From assembly GCF_938002845.1 (NCBI RefSeq), contig NZ_CALKZP010000038.1, positions 1-63,192 on the forward strand: a DNA stretch of 63,192 nt, in the 5' to 3' direction. The notes under the pieces are model-generated. The model searched no databases and had not been told where the DNA came from. It saw only the letters and a list, made by a program, of their open reading frames with translations. The DNA comes from an uncultured Campylobacter sp. GTDB taxonomy: Bacteria > Campylobacterota > Campylobacteria > Campylobacterales > Campylobacteraceae. The position numbers and the translations under genes are program-made. Within the stretch, counting starts at the first letter, position 1; the number at the start of each line of letters is the position of its first letter. Positions 8,201 to 16,595 of this stretch are shown here, piece after piece.

Positions 8201-9231
8201 TATTTCACTCGGTAGATATACGCTCCGCTATTGATGCTGCGCATATCGCTAAGCGCCTTTTGTAGCGCCTCGCCCTCGAAAGGTCCTACTAAAATTTTAA
8301 CCATGCTCTTGCTTCCGACATGGGTCTGCAGAGCGATCGGATTATAGCCTTTTTTAGTGATTTTTTTGGTGTCAGACCCGTTTGGATCGTAGGCATTGGA
8401 TGCGAAAACCTGCACATAACTACCGTTTGCCACGCTGGTGCTTGTGCTCTTTGCTGCAACGCCAGCCTTTACGTTCTCGCTTTTAGACTCCGGCTTGCTA
8501 GCTTCTTTTTTAGACTCAGGTTTTGCTGGCTCTTTCTTGGTCTCAGCTTTAGCATGTTCCTTTTTAGCTTCCGTTTTTGAAGGCTCTTTTTTAACTTCTG
8601 CTTTTGCTTGTTTTTCGGGTTCTTTTTTAGGCTCTACTTTTTGCTCGACTTTTCTAATTTCGGTTTTAGAAGGTTCTTTTTTGATCTCGTCTTTTGCAGA
8701 CTCTTTTTTAGGCTCGGACTTTTTTACGTCCGTTTTTTCAGGCTTTTTGGCTTCGTCTTTAGGCTCAATTTTTTTACTCTCTATTTTAACTTCGGATTTT
8801 TTTGGCTCTTCTTTGATTTCGGGCTTTTGGATTTCTACTTTCTGTGCTTCAGGCTGAGCGCTTGCGACGACCTTGCTTTCGGAATTAGGCTCTTGGGTTT
8901 TTATCTCTACTTTGGTTGGAGCTGCAGATGCTGTATTGGGTTCTGATTTCACTTCTACAGGCTCAGGCTGCGAAGGCTCAGGTTTTTGAACTTGTACGGC
9001 AGGCTTTTGCTCCGCTTTGGCAAGCTCTTCTTCACTAGGCATAGTAAGACCTGCGTTAGTATCAATATCGTCTTTATTAATAGCCTTCATTATGATTAAA
9101 ATGATTAAGAATAAAACTACGACGCCGGCTGCAACGGTAAGACCTTTTTTTAAATTCGCGTTCTTATCGACATTGCCGCTATTGATCACTATGTCGTCTA
9201 TGCTGCTCATATCGAAATTTTTGTCGTTCAT
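8200..9231 (-). CDS. SPOR-domain membrane protein with Lys/Glu/Pro-rich linker
   Basis: A 343-residue bitopic protein. It has a short cytoplasmic N-terminus, a membrane helix at about residues 30-49 (LTVAAGVVVLFLIILIIM), a long low-complexity linker at about 70-255 built from repeated Lys-Lys-Glu-Pro-Ser/Ala-Lys-like units, and a C-terminal SPOR domain (about 265-343, beginning GSYVQVFASN). SPOR domains bind denuded glycan strands of peptidoglycan and often mark cell-division proteins. The layout matches the Campylobacter gene found between glyA and aroE. It has its own promoter upstream, since a terminator follows glyA. The AGGAGAG ribosome site is strong. Confidence 0.87.
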   Translation of the reverse strand: MNDKNFDMSSIDDIVINSGNVDKNANLKKGLTVAAGVVVLFLIILIIMKAINKDDIDTNAGLTMPSEEELAKAEQKPAVQVQKPEPSQPEPVEVKSEPNTASAAPTKVEIKTQEPNSESKVVASAQPEAQKVEIQKPEIKEEPKKSEVKIESKKIEPKDEAKKPEKTDVKKSEPKKESAKDEIKKEPSKTEIRKVEQKVEPKKEPEKQAKAEVKKEPSKTEAKKEHAKAETKKEPAKPESKKEASKPESKSENVKAGVAAKSTSTSVANGSYVQVFASNAYDPNGSDTKKITKKGYNPIALQTHVGSKSMVKILVGPFEGEALQKALSDMRSINSGAYIYRVK

Positions 9232-9263
9232 ACTCTCTCCTAAGATTATTATTTACTTTGTAA

Positions 9264-9269
9264 ATTCTA
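9264..9269 (-). promoter_or_regulatory. -10 box of the SPOR-aroE operon
   Basis: TAGAAT on the minus strand, 33 bases before the SPOR gene ATG and just beyond the glyA terminator hairpin. Confidence 0.45.
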
Positions 9270-9294
9270 CCACGCAAAATTTACGAAATAAATA

Positions 9295-9316
9295 ATTCGG
9301 GTAAGCTTACCCGAAT
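9295..9316 (-). terminator. glyA terminator
   Basis: A perfect 22-bp palindrome (9-bp stem ATTCGGGTA, loop AGCT) starts 10 bases after the glyA stop codon and is followed on the minus strand by TATTTATTT. It separates the fur-lysS-glyA operon from SPOR-aroE. Confidence 0.75.
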
Positions 9317-9325
9317 TTATTAAAT

Positions 9326-10579
9326 TTAATACATCGCGCGGTCGTAGATGATAAAGCGATGCGCCAAATCCCGCACTTCCTCTTTAACCTGCGCCTGAAG
9401 CTTGGAATTTGAGATATCGCTTAGCACGTCGGCGATTTTATTTCCGATAAACTCAAATTCTTTCTCCTTCATCCCACGCGCGGTAAGTGCGGGGCTACCG
9501 ACGCGGATACCGCTTGTTACGAATGGGCTACGCGTCTCGCCCGGCACGGTATTTTTATTCGTCGTGATGCCTGCGTTTTCAAGCGCGGCGCTAGCGTCCT
9601 TGCCGCTGAAATCTCTATTTAAAAAGCTCATTAAAATCAGATGGTTATCGGTGCCGCCGCTAACAAGATCAAAGCCGCGCTTAACCAGCGTCTCGCCCAA
9701 AACTCTAGCATTTGCCTTGACCTGCTTGGCATAGAGCTTCCACTCCGGGCTTAGATTGTGTTTAAAACCGACCGCCTTAGCGGCGATGACGTGCATTAGC
9801 GGGCCGCCTTGGATGCCCGGGAAGATCGCCGAGTTAATCTTTTTGGCAAATTCCTCGTCGTTGGTCATTATGATACCGCCGCGCGGACCGCGAAGCGTTT
9901 TGTGCGTGGTCGAGCTTACGACGTGGCAGTGCGGAAACGGATCCGTGTGTTCGCCCGCGACGACGAGCCCTGCGACATGCGCTACGTCGGCGAAAAGAAA
10001 CGCGCCCACGCTATCAGCGATCTGTCTAAATTTAGCAAAATCTATCTCGCGCGTATAAGCGCTCGCACCGCAAACGATCATCTTAGGCTTTACTATCTGA
10101 GCAATCTCAAGCACCTTCTCGTAGTTTATGCGGCCGTCGAGCTCCACGCCGTATTCGAAGCTCTCATACATCTTTCCGCTGCTTGAGACCTTCGCGCCGT
10201 GCGTCAAATGCCCGCCGTGGTTAAGCGCCATGCCTAAAATTTTATCGCCCGGTTTCAAAAACGCGGCATATACGCCTTGGTTGGCTTGGCTGCCGCTGTT
10301 TGGCTGGACGTTTGCAAACTCACAGCCGAAGAGCTTTTTGCAGCGATCGATCGCGATCTGTTCGATCTCGTCTACGAACTCGCAACCGCCGTAGTAGCGC
10401 TTGCCGGGATAGCCTTCGGCATATTTGTTCGTTAGCACCGAGCCCATCGCCTCCATCACCTCGGGATAGGTGAAATTTTCGCTCGCAATCATCTCCAAAT
10501 AATCGCACTGGCGAGCAAGCTCTTTGTTGGTTAAACTAAAAATTTCATTATCGAATTTTTCTAAATTTGACACGTTCAC
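9326..10579 (-). CDS. glyA: Serine hydroxymethyltransferase
   Basis: PLP enzyme interconverting serine and glycine with transfer of the one-carbon unit to tetrahydrofolate; cytoplasmic. The 417-residue sequence is collinear with bacterial GlyA. It has the N-terminal NLEKFDNEIFSLTNKE helix, the YAEGYPGKRYYGG segment, HLTHGAKV, and the PLP-binding lysine in VVSSTTHKTLRGPRGG. Its ATG overlaps the lysS stop codon (ATGA), so the two genes are coupled. This lysS-glyA order is conserved in Campylobacter. Confidence 0.97.
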   Translation of the reverse strand: MNVSNLEKFDNEIFSLTNKELARQCDYLEMIASENFTYPEVMEAMGSVLTNKYAEGYPGKRYYGGCEFVDEIEQIAIDRCKKLFGCEFANVQPNSGSQANQGVYAAFLKPGDKILGMALNHGGHLTHGAKVSSSGKMYESFEYGVELDGRINYEKVLEIAQIVKPKMIVCGASAYTREIDFAKFRQIADSVGAFLFADVAHVAGLVVAGEHTDPFPHCHVVSSTTHKTLRGPRGGIIMTNDEEFAKKINSAIFPGIQGGPLMHVIAAKAVGFKHNLSPEWKLYAKQVKANARVLGETLVKRGFDLVSGGTDNHLILMSFLNRDFSGKDASAALENAGITTNKNTVPGETRSPFVTSGIRVGSPALTARGMKEKEFEFIGNKIADVLSDISNSKLQAQVKEEVRDLAHRFIIYDRAMY

Positions 10580-12069
10580 TCCTTCTCTAAATTTAGCGGT
10601 CTCATCGCAGGGAACAAAATCACGTCGCGGATCGACTTTTTATTCAGCAAAATCATCGCCAAGCGGTCGATTCCAAGCCCCCAGCCGGTAGTCGGCGGCA
10701 TCGCGTAGCTAAGCGCGCGAACGTAATCCTCATCCATCTCGTGAGCCTCGTCGTCGCCTGCATTTTTGGCATCGATTTGAGCCTTAAATCTGGCGTATTG
10801 ATCGAGCGGATCATTCAGCTCGTTAAAGGCGTTGGCTAGCTCTTTACCTGCGATGTAAAGCTCAAATCTCTCGGCTATCTGCGGATTTTCGTCGCTTCTG
10901 CGCGAAAGTGGGCTGATCGAGATCGGAAAATCCACGATGAAGGTCGGATTTATGAGCTTAGCTTCTACGTAATTATCAAAAAGTTCGCTCTGCAGGTGGC
11001 CCAGATCGAGCTTTTCATTGACTTCAAATTTATCCTCTTTGAGTTTAGCGACGATCTTTTCGCGATCATTTACGATCTGCGGCTTGATGCCGCCTATCTG
11101 CGTAAGCGCGTCGAGATACTTTATGCGCGCAAAAGGCTTTGAAAAATCGATCTCGCGCTCATCGTAGGTTAAAATTTCGCCCAGCCCAAGCCTCTTAAAT
11201 AGTGCTTTAAATAGCTCCTCGGTTAGGTTCATCGCGTCGTTATAATCATGCCACGCCCAGTAGAATTCTATGCTGGTAAATTCCGGATTGTGCGTCAGAT
11301 CCATACCCTCGTTGCGGAAGTTTCGGTTGATCTCAAAGACCGCCTCCATGCCGCCTACGACGAGACGCTTAAGATACAGCTCCGGTGCGATACGCAGGTA
11401 GCGATCGACGTCGAGGGCATTGTGGTGCGTGATGAAAGGCTTGGCATTAGCGCCGCCTGCGATTGGGTGCATCATCGGCGTTTCGACCTCTAAAAATCCA
11501 TGCTTTTCAAAAAAGCTGCGGATCTCGCTAACGATGATCGAGCGCTTGATAAAATCCTCGCGGACCTCGGGGTTCATTATCATATCGAGGTATCTTTGGC
11601 GGTAGCGCATCTCGATATCGACAAGGCCGTGAAATTTCTCCGGAAGCGGGCAGATCGCTTTGGATGCGAGCGTTATTTTGCTGGCATGGATCGAAAACTC
11701 GCCCGTTTGGGTGACGAAAGCGTATCCGCGCACCAAAATTATATCGCCCACTTCGAGATTTTTCTTAAATTTAGCGTAATCCTCCTCGCCGATGCTGTCG
11801 CGAGAGTAATAAATTTGAATATTGCCGCTTTGATCTTCTATGTTTGCAAAGGTGGATTTGCCCGCGACGCGCTTCAGCTTTAGCCGCCCGGCGAGGCTTA
11901 CCTCCTCGCTCGCTTTTTTATCCTCGGTATCTTTGATGTAGCCGAATTTCTCTTTAAACTCGGCTATGCTCATATCTTTTTTTAGAAAGTGCGGATAGGG
12001 ATTAGCCCCTAAATTCCGAAGTTCCGACGCCTTGTCTATCCTTTGGATTTCTAACTGGCTATCAAACAA
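10576..12069 (-). CDS. lysS: Lysyl-tRNA synthetase, class II
   Basis: Charges tRNA-Lys with lysine. An N-terminal OB-fold anticodon-binding domain (about residues 50-155, EVSLAGRLKLKRV) precedes the class II catalytic core. Motif 2 (FRNEGMDLTHNPEFTSIEFYWA) and motif 3 (TGWGLGIDRLAM near the C-terminus) are clear. The start is best placed at TTG 12069-12067, giving the family N-terminus FDSQLEIQR after the first Met. AAGGAAG, inside the end of fur, is its ribosome site. An in-frame start 13 codons upstream would lie inside fur and lacks support. That leaves one base between the fur stop and lysS. Confidence 0.96.
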   Translation of the reverse strand: MFDSQLEIQRIDKASELRNLGANPYPHFLKKDMSIAEFKEKFGYIKDTEDKKASEEVSLAGRLKLKRVAGKSTFANIEDQSGNIQIYYSRDSIGEEDYAKFKKNLEVGDIILVRGYAFVTQTGEFSIHASKITLASKAICPLPEKFHGLVDIEMRYRQRYLDMIMNPEVREDFIKRSIIVSEIRSFFEKHGFLEVETPMMHPIAGGANAKPFITHHNALDVDRYLRIAPELYLKRLVVGGMEAVFEINRNFRNEGMDLTHNPEFTSIEFYWAWHDYNDAMNLTEELFKALFKRLGLGEILTYDEREIDFSKPFARIKYLDALTQIGGIKPQIVNDREKIVAKLKEDKFEVNEKLDLGHLQSELFDNYVEAKLINPTFIVDFPISISPLSRRSDENPQIAERFELYIAGKELANAFNELNDPLDQYARFKAQIDAKNAGDDEAHEMDEDYVRALSYAMPPTTGWGLGIDRLAMILLNKKSIRDVILFPAMRPLNLEKE

Positions 12070-12070
12070 T

Positions 12071-12538
12071 CTACTTCCTTTTTGTCGCACATTCAGGGCA
12101 AATTCCATACAGCTGCATCATATGTCCCGTAAGCGTAAATCCGTGCTCTTTGGCGACGGCAAGCTGCTTGCGTTCGATAGTAGCATCTTGAAATTCTATG
12201 ATCTTATTGCAGCTTTTGCAGATTAGATGGTCGTGGTGAGGCTTGTTCGCAAGCTCAAATTTCTTACCCTGCGCGCCAAATGAGATCGATGTCGCCATAC
12301 CTGAATCCTCAAGCAAATTTAAGGTGCGATACACCGTCGCTATGCCTACGTTTAAATCCGGAAATTTCGCTTTGATCTCGTTGTGAAGCGCCTCAGGCGT
12401 GAAGTGTTTGTTATTGTTATAAAGCGTGCGGAGTAAAACCTCGCGCTGCTTGGTATATTTTAGACCGCTAGCGGCAAGCGCCTTTTTAAACTCAACAATT
12501 AGAGCGTCAAACTCTAAATTTTCGATTTTTGCATTCAT
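12071..12538 (-). CDS. fur: Ferric uptake regulator
   Basis: Iron-responsive transcriptional repressor, 155 residues. The N-terminal winged helix contains KYTKQREVLLRTLY and the recognition segment GIATVYRTLNLLEDSG. The C-terminal dimer domain carries the metal site HHDHLICKSC and a second Cys pair in GICPEC, matching structural zinc CXXC pairs of Fur. Its ATG overlaps the cvpA stop codon (ATGA). Placement in a gatC-pilT-cvpA-fur-lysS-glyA operon means fur is read together with translation genes. I did not recognise a Fur box upstream of gatC. Confidence 0.95.
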   Translation of the reverse strand: MNAKIENLEFDALIVEFKKALAASGLKYTKQREVLLRTLYNNNKHFTPEALHNEIKAKFPDLNVGIATVYRTLNLLEDSGMATSISFGAQGKKFELANKPHHDHLICKSCNKIIEFQDATIERKQLAVAKEHGFTLTGHMMQLYGICPECATKRK

Positions 12539-13212
12539 AATTTTGTCCTTTCTGTAGAATTTACTTCTGAACTGGCGTTAAAATCGCTAGGTTCAGTGCT
12601 TTGATTTTGATCCGAGTTCATACGGACGGTAGAATTCTGATCTTTTAAGAGCTTGTCATCCATCTTAGAACCAATAGAATCCAAGCTTTGTTTGATCTTC
12701 GGATCGTCTTTGAGATTTAAAATCCAGTTTCCGATTTTTAAGAAAATCGGCGCAGTTTTGCTGCTTTCAAAATACTTTTTGGTCTGTTCATTCATCGACA
12801 TAGGACCACTTGCAAGTGTAACAATAACGGCAAAAATCAAGAAAATTTTACTTACGCTAAAAACGAAACCGCCGATCTTATCGACAAAGCCCAGTCCACT
12901 CCATTTAAAGAATTTTGAAATGATTTCGCCTATAATCAGACACGAGATCCATACGCCAAAAAGCACAGCGATAAAGCCGATGAGAACCTGCGTCGTATCG
13001 CCCGAAAGCACGCCGTTTGCATTCTGTAAAGCTGGAATTTTTGCTGCAATCCACTCGCCCGCCATAGTTTTATAACGCATCGCGGCAAAAAGACCGCCGA
13101 TGAGACCCAAAATTCCAAAGATTTCTTTTACGATGCCATTAGTGATACCGCGCAATCCGAAGAGCACTACGAGTACCAAACAGCCGACGTCGAACCAATT
13201 AATACCTTCCAT
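12535..13212 (-). CDS. CvpA family membrane protein
   Basis: A 225-residue protein with an N-terminal region of four membrane helices (about residues 5-165), containing the CvpA-family opening NWFDVGCLVLVVLFGLRGITNG. A polar, Ser/Asn/Asp-rich C-terminal tail (about 165-225) follows. CvpA proteins are inner-membrane proteins named for colicin V production and linked to envelope stress; their biochemical role is unsettled. The ATG at 13212 overlaps the pilT stop codon (TGATG); a TTG one codon upstream is the less likely start. Confidence 0.85.
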   Translation of the reverse strand: MEGINWFDVGCLVLVVLFGLRGITNGIVKEIFGILGLIGGLFAAMRYKTMAGEWIAAKIPALQNANGVLSGDTTQVLIGFIAVLFGVWISCLIIGEIISKFFKWSGLGFVDKIGGFVFSVSKIFLIFAVIVTLASGPMSMNEQTKKYFESSKTAPIFLKIGNWILNLKDDPKIKQSLDSIGSKMDDKLLKDQNSTVRMNSDQNQSTEPSDFNASSEVNSTERTKL

Positions 13213-14294
13213 CAAGCACCCACCACGCCTATTAGCTCTTGTAGGTTAGTCGAGTACCTAAACGCCGTATCTTTTGAAATTTGATTTGCACGGATCGCTT
13301 TAACCATCGCTTGAGTTTGAGTTATCATACCGGTAGATTGCTGATTTAGCTGCATTTGAGAGTAAATTTGATGCACCTTGTTTTCGCGGATTAGATTCGC
13401 TACGGCATTGTTATTTAGCAAAATTTCATGAATCGCGATACGTCCACCGCCAAGCTTCGGCAAAAGCGATTGCGAGATGACCGCGGTAAGTGAGACAGAG
13501 AGCATATTTCGTACTTGGAGCTGCTCGCCGCCATCAAAGCTATCGATAATACGGTTGATCGTCTGCATCGCGGAGTTGGTGTGTAGCGTACCAAATACCA
13601 AGTGACCGGTCTCAGCCGCGGTAATGGCAATCGAGATAGTCTCTCTATCGCGCATCTCACCAACTAGGATAATATCCGGGTCCTCACGCAAGGCAAATTT
13701 TAACGCATTAGCGTAGGAATGGGTATCGGTGCCAATATTTCTGTGGGAGAAAAGCGCTTTTTTATTGGTATGGACGAACTCGACCGGATCTTCAACGGTG
13801 ATGATGTGCTTGCGCTCTTTTTCGTTGATCTCGTTTAGCATCGCGGCAAGAGTAGTTGATTTACCACTACCGGTAGGTCCGGTAACCAAAATCATGCCTT
13901 TTTCGTGCTTGACTACCTCTTTAAAAATCGTAGGGGCTTTTAAATCGTCCAGGCTAGGAATATCGATAGGAATAATACGAAATGCGGCAGCCAAATCACC
14001 GTTCATAGTGTAGTAGTAGTTACCACGGAAGCGTCCGATATTAGGAAGCTCGATCGCAAAGTCGAGCTCTTTATTTTCCTCGAGCGCACTTTTTTGAGCA
14101 TCGGTAATGAGCGCGTAGCAAATATACTCGATATCCGTGCCCTTAAGCGGATCCATGGCAAGCGGGCGCAATGTTCCGTCGATACGTATTTGAGGCGCCG
14201 AGCGCGAAACTAAGTGAAGGTCGCTCGCTTTGTTAAAAACGACGGTTTTTAGTAGGGTTTCGATATCTACTAAATTTCTTTGAACTTCTTCCAT
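13212..14294 (-). CDS. pilT: PilT-like type IV pilus retraction ATPase
   Basis: A 360-residue cytoplasmic secretion ATPase of the PilT/GspE superfamily. Walker A is GPTGSGKST (about residues 140-148), the Asp box is around DPDIILVGEMRDRET, and the His box around GHLVFGTLHTNSA. The PilT AIRNLIRE-type region appears as AVANLIREN, and the family-typical C-terminus is present. PilT powers disassembly of type IV pili. No pilin, PilB, PilC or secretin gene is in this window, so the partner machinery is unknown. It is embedded between gatC and cvpA in a housekeeping operon. Confidence 0.92.
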   Translation of the reverse strand: MEEVQRNLVDIETLLKTVVFNKASDLHLVSRSAPQIRIDGTLRPLAMDPLKGTDIEYICYALITDAQKSALEENKELDFAIELPNIGRFRGNYYYTMNGDLAAAFRIIPIDIPSLDDLKAPTIFKEVVKHEKGMILVTGPTGSGKSTTLAAMLNEINEKERKHIITVEDPVEFVHTNKKALFSHRNIGTDTHSYANALKFALREDPDIILVGEMRDRETISIAITAAETGHLVFGTLHTNSAMQTINRIIDSFDGGEQLQVRNMLSVSLTAVISQSLLPKLGGGRIAIHEILLNNNAVANLIRENKVHQIYSQMQLNQQSTGMITQTQAMVKAIRANQISKDTAFRYSTNLQELIGVVGA

Positions 14295-14304
14295 AAAATT
14301 CCTT

Positions 14305-14592
14305 TCAATCGATGATTTTCGGTACTACGAAGTAGCCGCCTTCGGACTGCGGAGCATGCTTTAAGACGCTTTCTGCGACGTCGCTTTTGCGTGGAATATC
14401 TTTGCGAAACGGAGTACCGCCTTTCAGCGTAGTGATAGCCGCTTCGCCGCTTTGCAAATCCAGCTCATTTAGAATTTCTACAAAATCTACAATATTATTT
14501 AATTGACCTTTAAATTCTTCTCGCTTAGCATCCGGAATTTTAAGAGCGGATAGCCTTTCCAGCTTGCTTAGCAAGGCGTCGTCTATTATCAT
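14305..14592 (-). CDS. gatC: Asp/Glu-tRNA amidotransferase subunit C
   Basis: Small subunit of the GatCAB amidotransferase, which converts misacylated Glu-tRNA(Gln) and Asp-tRNA(Asn) to the correct amide forms. The 95-residue sequence has the GatC pattern: LLSKLERLSALKI, QLNNIVDFVEILNELD and the C-terminal FVVPKIID. It is the first gene of the gatC-pilT-cvpA-fur-lysS-glyA operon, with a perfect -10 box 28 bases upstream. gatA and gatB are elsewhere. Confidence 0.92.
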   Translation of the reverse strand: MIIDDALLSKLERLSALKIPDAKREEFKGQLNNIVDFVEILNELDLQSGEAAITTLKGGTPFRKDIPRKSDVAESVLKHAPQSEGGYFVVPKIID

Positions 14593-14619
14593 AACTTTCC
14601 TTTTTCTGATAAATGCGAC

Positions 14620-14625
14620 ATTATA
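14620..14625 (-). promoter_or_regulatory. -10 box of the gatC-fur-glyA operon
   Basis: TATAAT on the minus strand, 28 bases upstream of the gatC ATG, preceded by a T-rich stretch. It is divergent to the promoter at 14671. Confidence 0.6.
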
Positions 14626-14670
14626 TCATAAAAATTCTTTATCTTAGGCGGTATTTAAAATTTTTTATGC

Positions 14671-14676
14671 TACAAT
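14671..14676 (+). promoter_or_regulatory. -10 box of the yfgM-like/hisG operon
   Basis: TACAAT preceded by TTTTTTATGC, 33 bases before the TTG start at 14709. An AAAGGA ribosome site lies in between. Confidence 0.55.
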
Positions 14677-14708
14677 TACGCCGATTTTCTCAAACAAAGG
14701 ACTGAATT

Positions 14709-15260
14709 TTGGCTTTAAAAGACGACATCGAAGGCGTGAAAAAAGAGATTGGTACAGAAGAGCAGTTTCTAGAAAGCGTCATAAAAAGTGAAATTTTCGT
14801 AAAAAAATACAAAAAGCCGCTGATATTTTTGGCTGCGGTTTTGATCGTAGCGTTTATCGGATATTACGCAAATGAATTTCTAAGCGATCGCCGCATAGCA
14901 AGTGCTAATGCGATCTATGACGAGCTGCTTAACAAGCGCGACGACGCTAAGCTAGCCGAGCTTAAGCAAAAAGATATAAATCTATACGCTCTTTATATTT
15001 TGCAAAACGGCTCTGCAAACGAGCGAGCAGCGCTAGAAAATACCCAAGGCATCGATGTTATGCTAAAAGAGATAATAAATCTACAAAACGGCAAACAAGG
15101 CGGAGTGCTACTCGCCGATTACGATTCTTTGCTCAAAGGCTACGACCTACTAAAAGAGGGCAAAATCGAGCAAGCTCACGCAGAGCTAGATAAAATTCCG
15201 CTCAACTCGCCAGTTCGTCAAATCGCACTTGCTTTGAAACACTATGGAGGCAATAAATAA
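14709..15260 (+). CDS. YfgM/TPR-like membrane-anchored protein
   Basis: A 183-residue protein with a cytoplasmic N-terminus, a membrane helix at about residues 37-56 (PLIFLAAVLIVAFIGYYANEF) and a helical C-terminal domain that looks like degenerate TPR repeats. It resembles the YfgM family, inner-membrane chaperone-like proteins that in many bacteria sit just before bamB, exactly the order seen here. The start is TTG, chosen because AAAGGA lies 8 bases upstream and no ATG fits. The stop codon overlaps the next ATG (TAATG). Confidence 0.72.
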   Translation: MALKDDIEGVKKEIGTEEQFLESVIKSEIFVKKYKKPLIFLAAVLIVAFIGYYANEFLSDRRIASANAIYDELLNKRDDAKLAELKQKDINLYALYILQNGSANERAALENTQGIDVMLKEIINLQNGKQGGVLLADYDSLLKGYDLLKEGKIEQAHAELDKIPLNSPVRQIALALKHYGGNK

Positions 15261-16273
15261 TGAAAAAAACGCTGATATTTACGCTTTTACTATCGTTTTT
15301 ATTTTTAGGCTGCTCGACGAAGCGCCAGTATTTCGAACCTAGCGACGAAAACATCACAGGTGATATGAAATTTAACGGCTCACTGCCATCAGAAATCGTA
15401 GCGGTTAGTAAAGATGGTGCTACGCTAAAAGACGGCGAAGTCATCTCTAAAAACGGCTTGGTGAAAAATTTCAAAGTCTTAAAAAGTGAGAAATTTTTAG
15501 GCGAATATGACGGAAATTTCGTCGTAACCGACATCAATGGCACGCTTAAAGTAGTTGGTAGCACAGGTGCCGTAAAATTTGAAAAAGCCCTCGGCAGACA
15601 AGCGCTAAGTGCAAATATACGCGGCGATGATTTGGCTTTAGTGATGAGCGATGATTCGATTATGCTTATCAAGCTAAGTTCGGGCGCAGTGGTACTCGAT
15701 CATAAAGTAGGCGATGCATTCGCAATCGATTCGCGCGTGGCGTCACCGCTATTTATCAACCAGCTTATCGCTTATCCTGCGCTAGACGGACTAGTTAGCA
15801 TCGCAGAAAACGTAGGTGGGCGCTCGGCACGCGATTTCGTCGTAAGCAATCAGCCATTTTTTAACAACATTATTGCCTTGGAAAATAAAGGCGATAACCT
15901 TTATGCCGTAACTGCCACTAGGCTAATGCTGGTAAGTCCTACGGGCAATAAAAACCATAACGTAGACATCAAAGACGTGATTTTTAGCGGCGATAGAATT
16001 TATCTTTTCTTAAAAGACGGCAGAGTCGAGCTACTAGATCGCGGGCTAAATTTGATCAAATCGCGCAAATTCACCTTCGCGCAATTTAGTGGCGCACTGC
16101 TTAGCGGCGGCTATCTGTATATCATCGAGCGTAACGGCTACGTCATCCGTGTAAATGAAAATTTAGAGGGACAAGCGATCTACGAGCTAAATGGCGAGTT
16201 CGAGGATAAGTCCTTTATCGCAGGTAGCTCGTTTTACTACGACGATAAAATTTTAAATTTTGATGCTAGATAA
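15260..16273 (+). CDS. BamB-like beta-propeller lipoprotein
   Basis: A 337-residue lipoprotein. The signal peptide ends in the lipobox LFLGC (Cys20), so it is lipidated and probably held at the outer membrane. The rest is a succession of short beta-strand units with Gly-Asp and Asp-Gly turns, as in PQQ-like beta-propellers. Together with the preceding YfgM-like gene this supports a BamB-like role in outer-membrane protein assembly. The canonical BamB motifs are not strong, so the function is inferred from architecture and gene order. Confidence 0.68.
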   Translation: MKKTLIFTLLLSFLFLGCSTKRQYFEPSDENITGDMKFNGSLPSEIVAVSKDGATLKDGEVISKNGLVKNFKVLKSEKFLGEYDGNFVVTDINGTLKVVGSTGAVKFEKALGRQALSANIRGDDLALVMSDDSIMLIKLSSGAVVLDHKVGDAFAIDSRVASPLFINQLIAYPALDGLVSIAENVGGRSARDFVVSNQPFFNNIIALENKGDNLYAVTATRLMLVSPTGNKNHNVDIKDVIFSGDRIYLFLKDGRVELLDRGLNLIKSRKFTFAQFSGALLSGGYLYIIERNGYVIRVNENLEGQAIYELNGEFEDKSFIAGSSFYYDDKILNFDAR

Positions 16274-16595
16274 AATTTCAAAACTTTGCGTTCGCGAAGG
16301 GCTCTTGCTTCAAAAATTCCAAACGCTAGATATCGCTAGCTTCACGCGCTCGCGCTCATACGGCGCGTATTTCGGCGTGGATCTAAAAAGCTACAACGTC
16401 CTTTTGTTTATGCGCGACGCAAAATCTCGCTTTGTAATGCGCGACGCGGAATTTCTGCTCTCGCTCGCAAGCGGCATTAGCGCAAGCCTAGGCAAGGTCG
16501 TAAAAAAGCGCGTGCTGTTTTACAACTCGCAGATGTGCTCTAAAAGCGCGAAATTTTTAAAAGAAAACGGATTTAGCCTCTATGCTTTTGTGTGA
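16263..16595 (+). CDS. Conserved hypothetical protein
   Basis: A 110-residue soluble protein that starts at ATG 16263, overlapping the end of the lipoprotein gene by 11 bases, and ends 14 bases inside coaX. I do not recognise a domain. It is mixed alpha/beta with two cysteines (near residues 9 and 92) and no signal peptide. Tight packing between the lipoprotein gene and coaX supports it being translated. Role unknown. Confidence 0.7.
   Translation: MLDKISKLCVREGLLLQKFQTLDIASFTRSRSYGAYFGVDLKSYNVLLFMRDAKSRFVMRDAEFLLSLASGISASLGKVVKKRVLFYNSQMCSKSAKFLKENGFSLYAFV

Noticed and set aside
8438..8946. Open frames on the plus strand opposite the SPOR gene (Phe/Ser/Leu-rich, membrane-like)
   Set aside because: They are the complement of the Lys/Glu/Pro repeat linker, which forces long open frames; no ribosome site or recognisable domain.
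9756..10394. Plus-strand open frames opposite glyA
   Set aside because: Complement of a strongly conserved gene; products are Cys/Arg/Pro-rich and meaningless.
10576..12108. lysS start at 12108 inside fur
   Set aside because: The upstream 13 codons are the fur C-terminus in another frame; TTG 12069 has a ribosome site and gives the family N-terminus.
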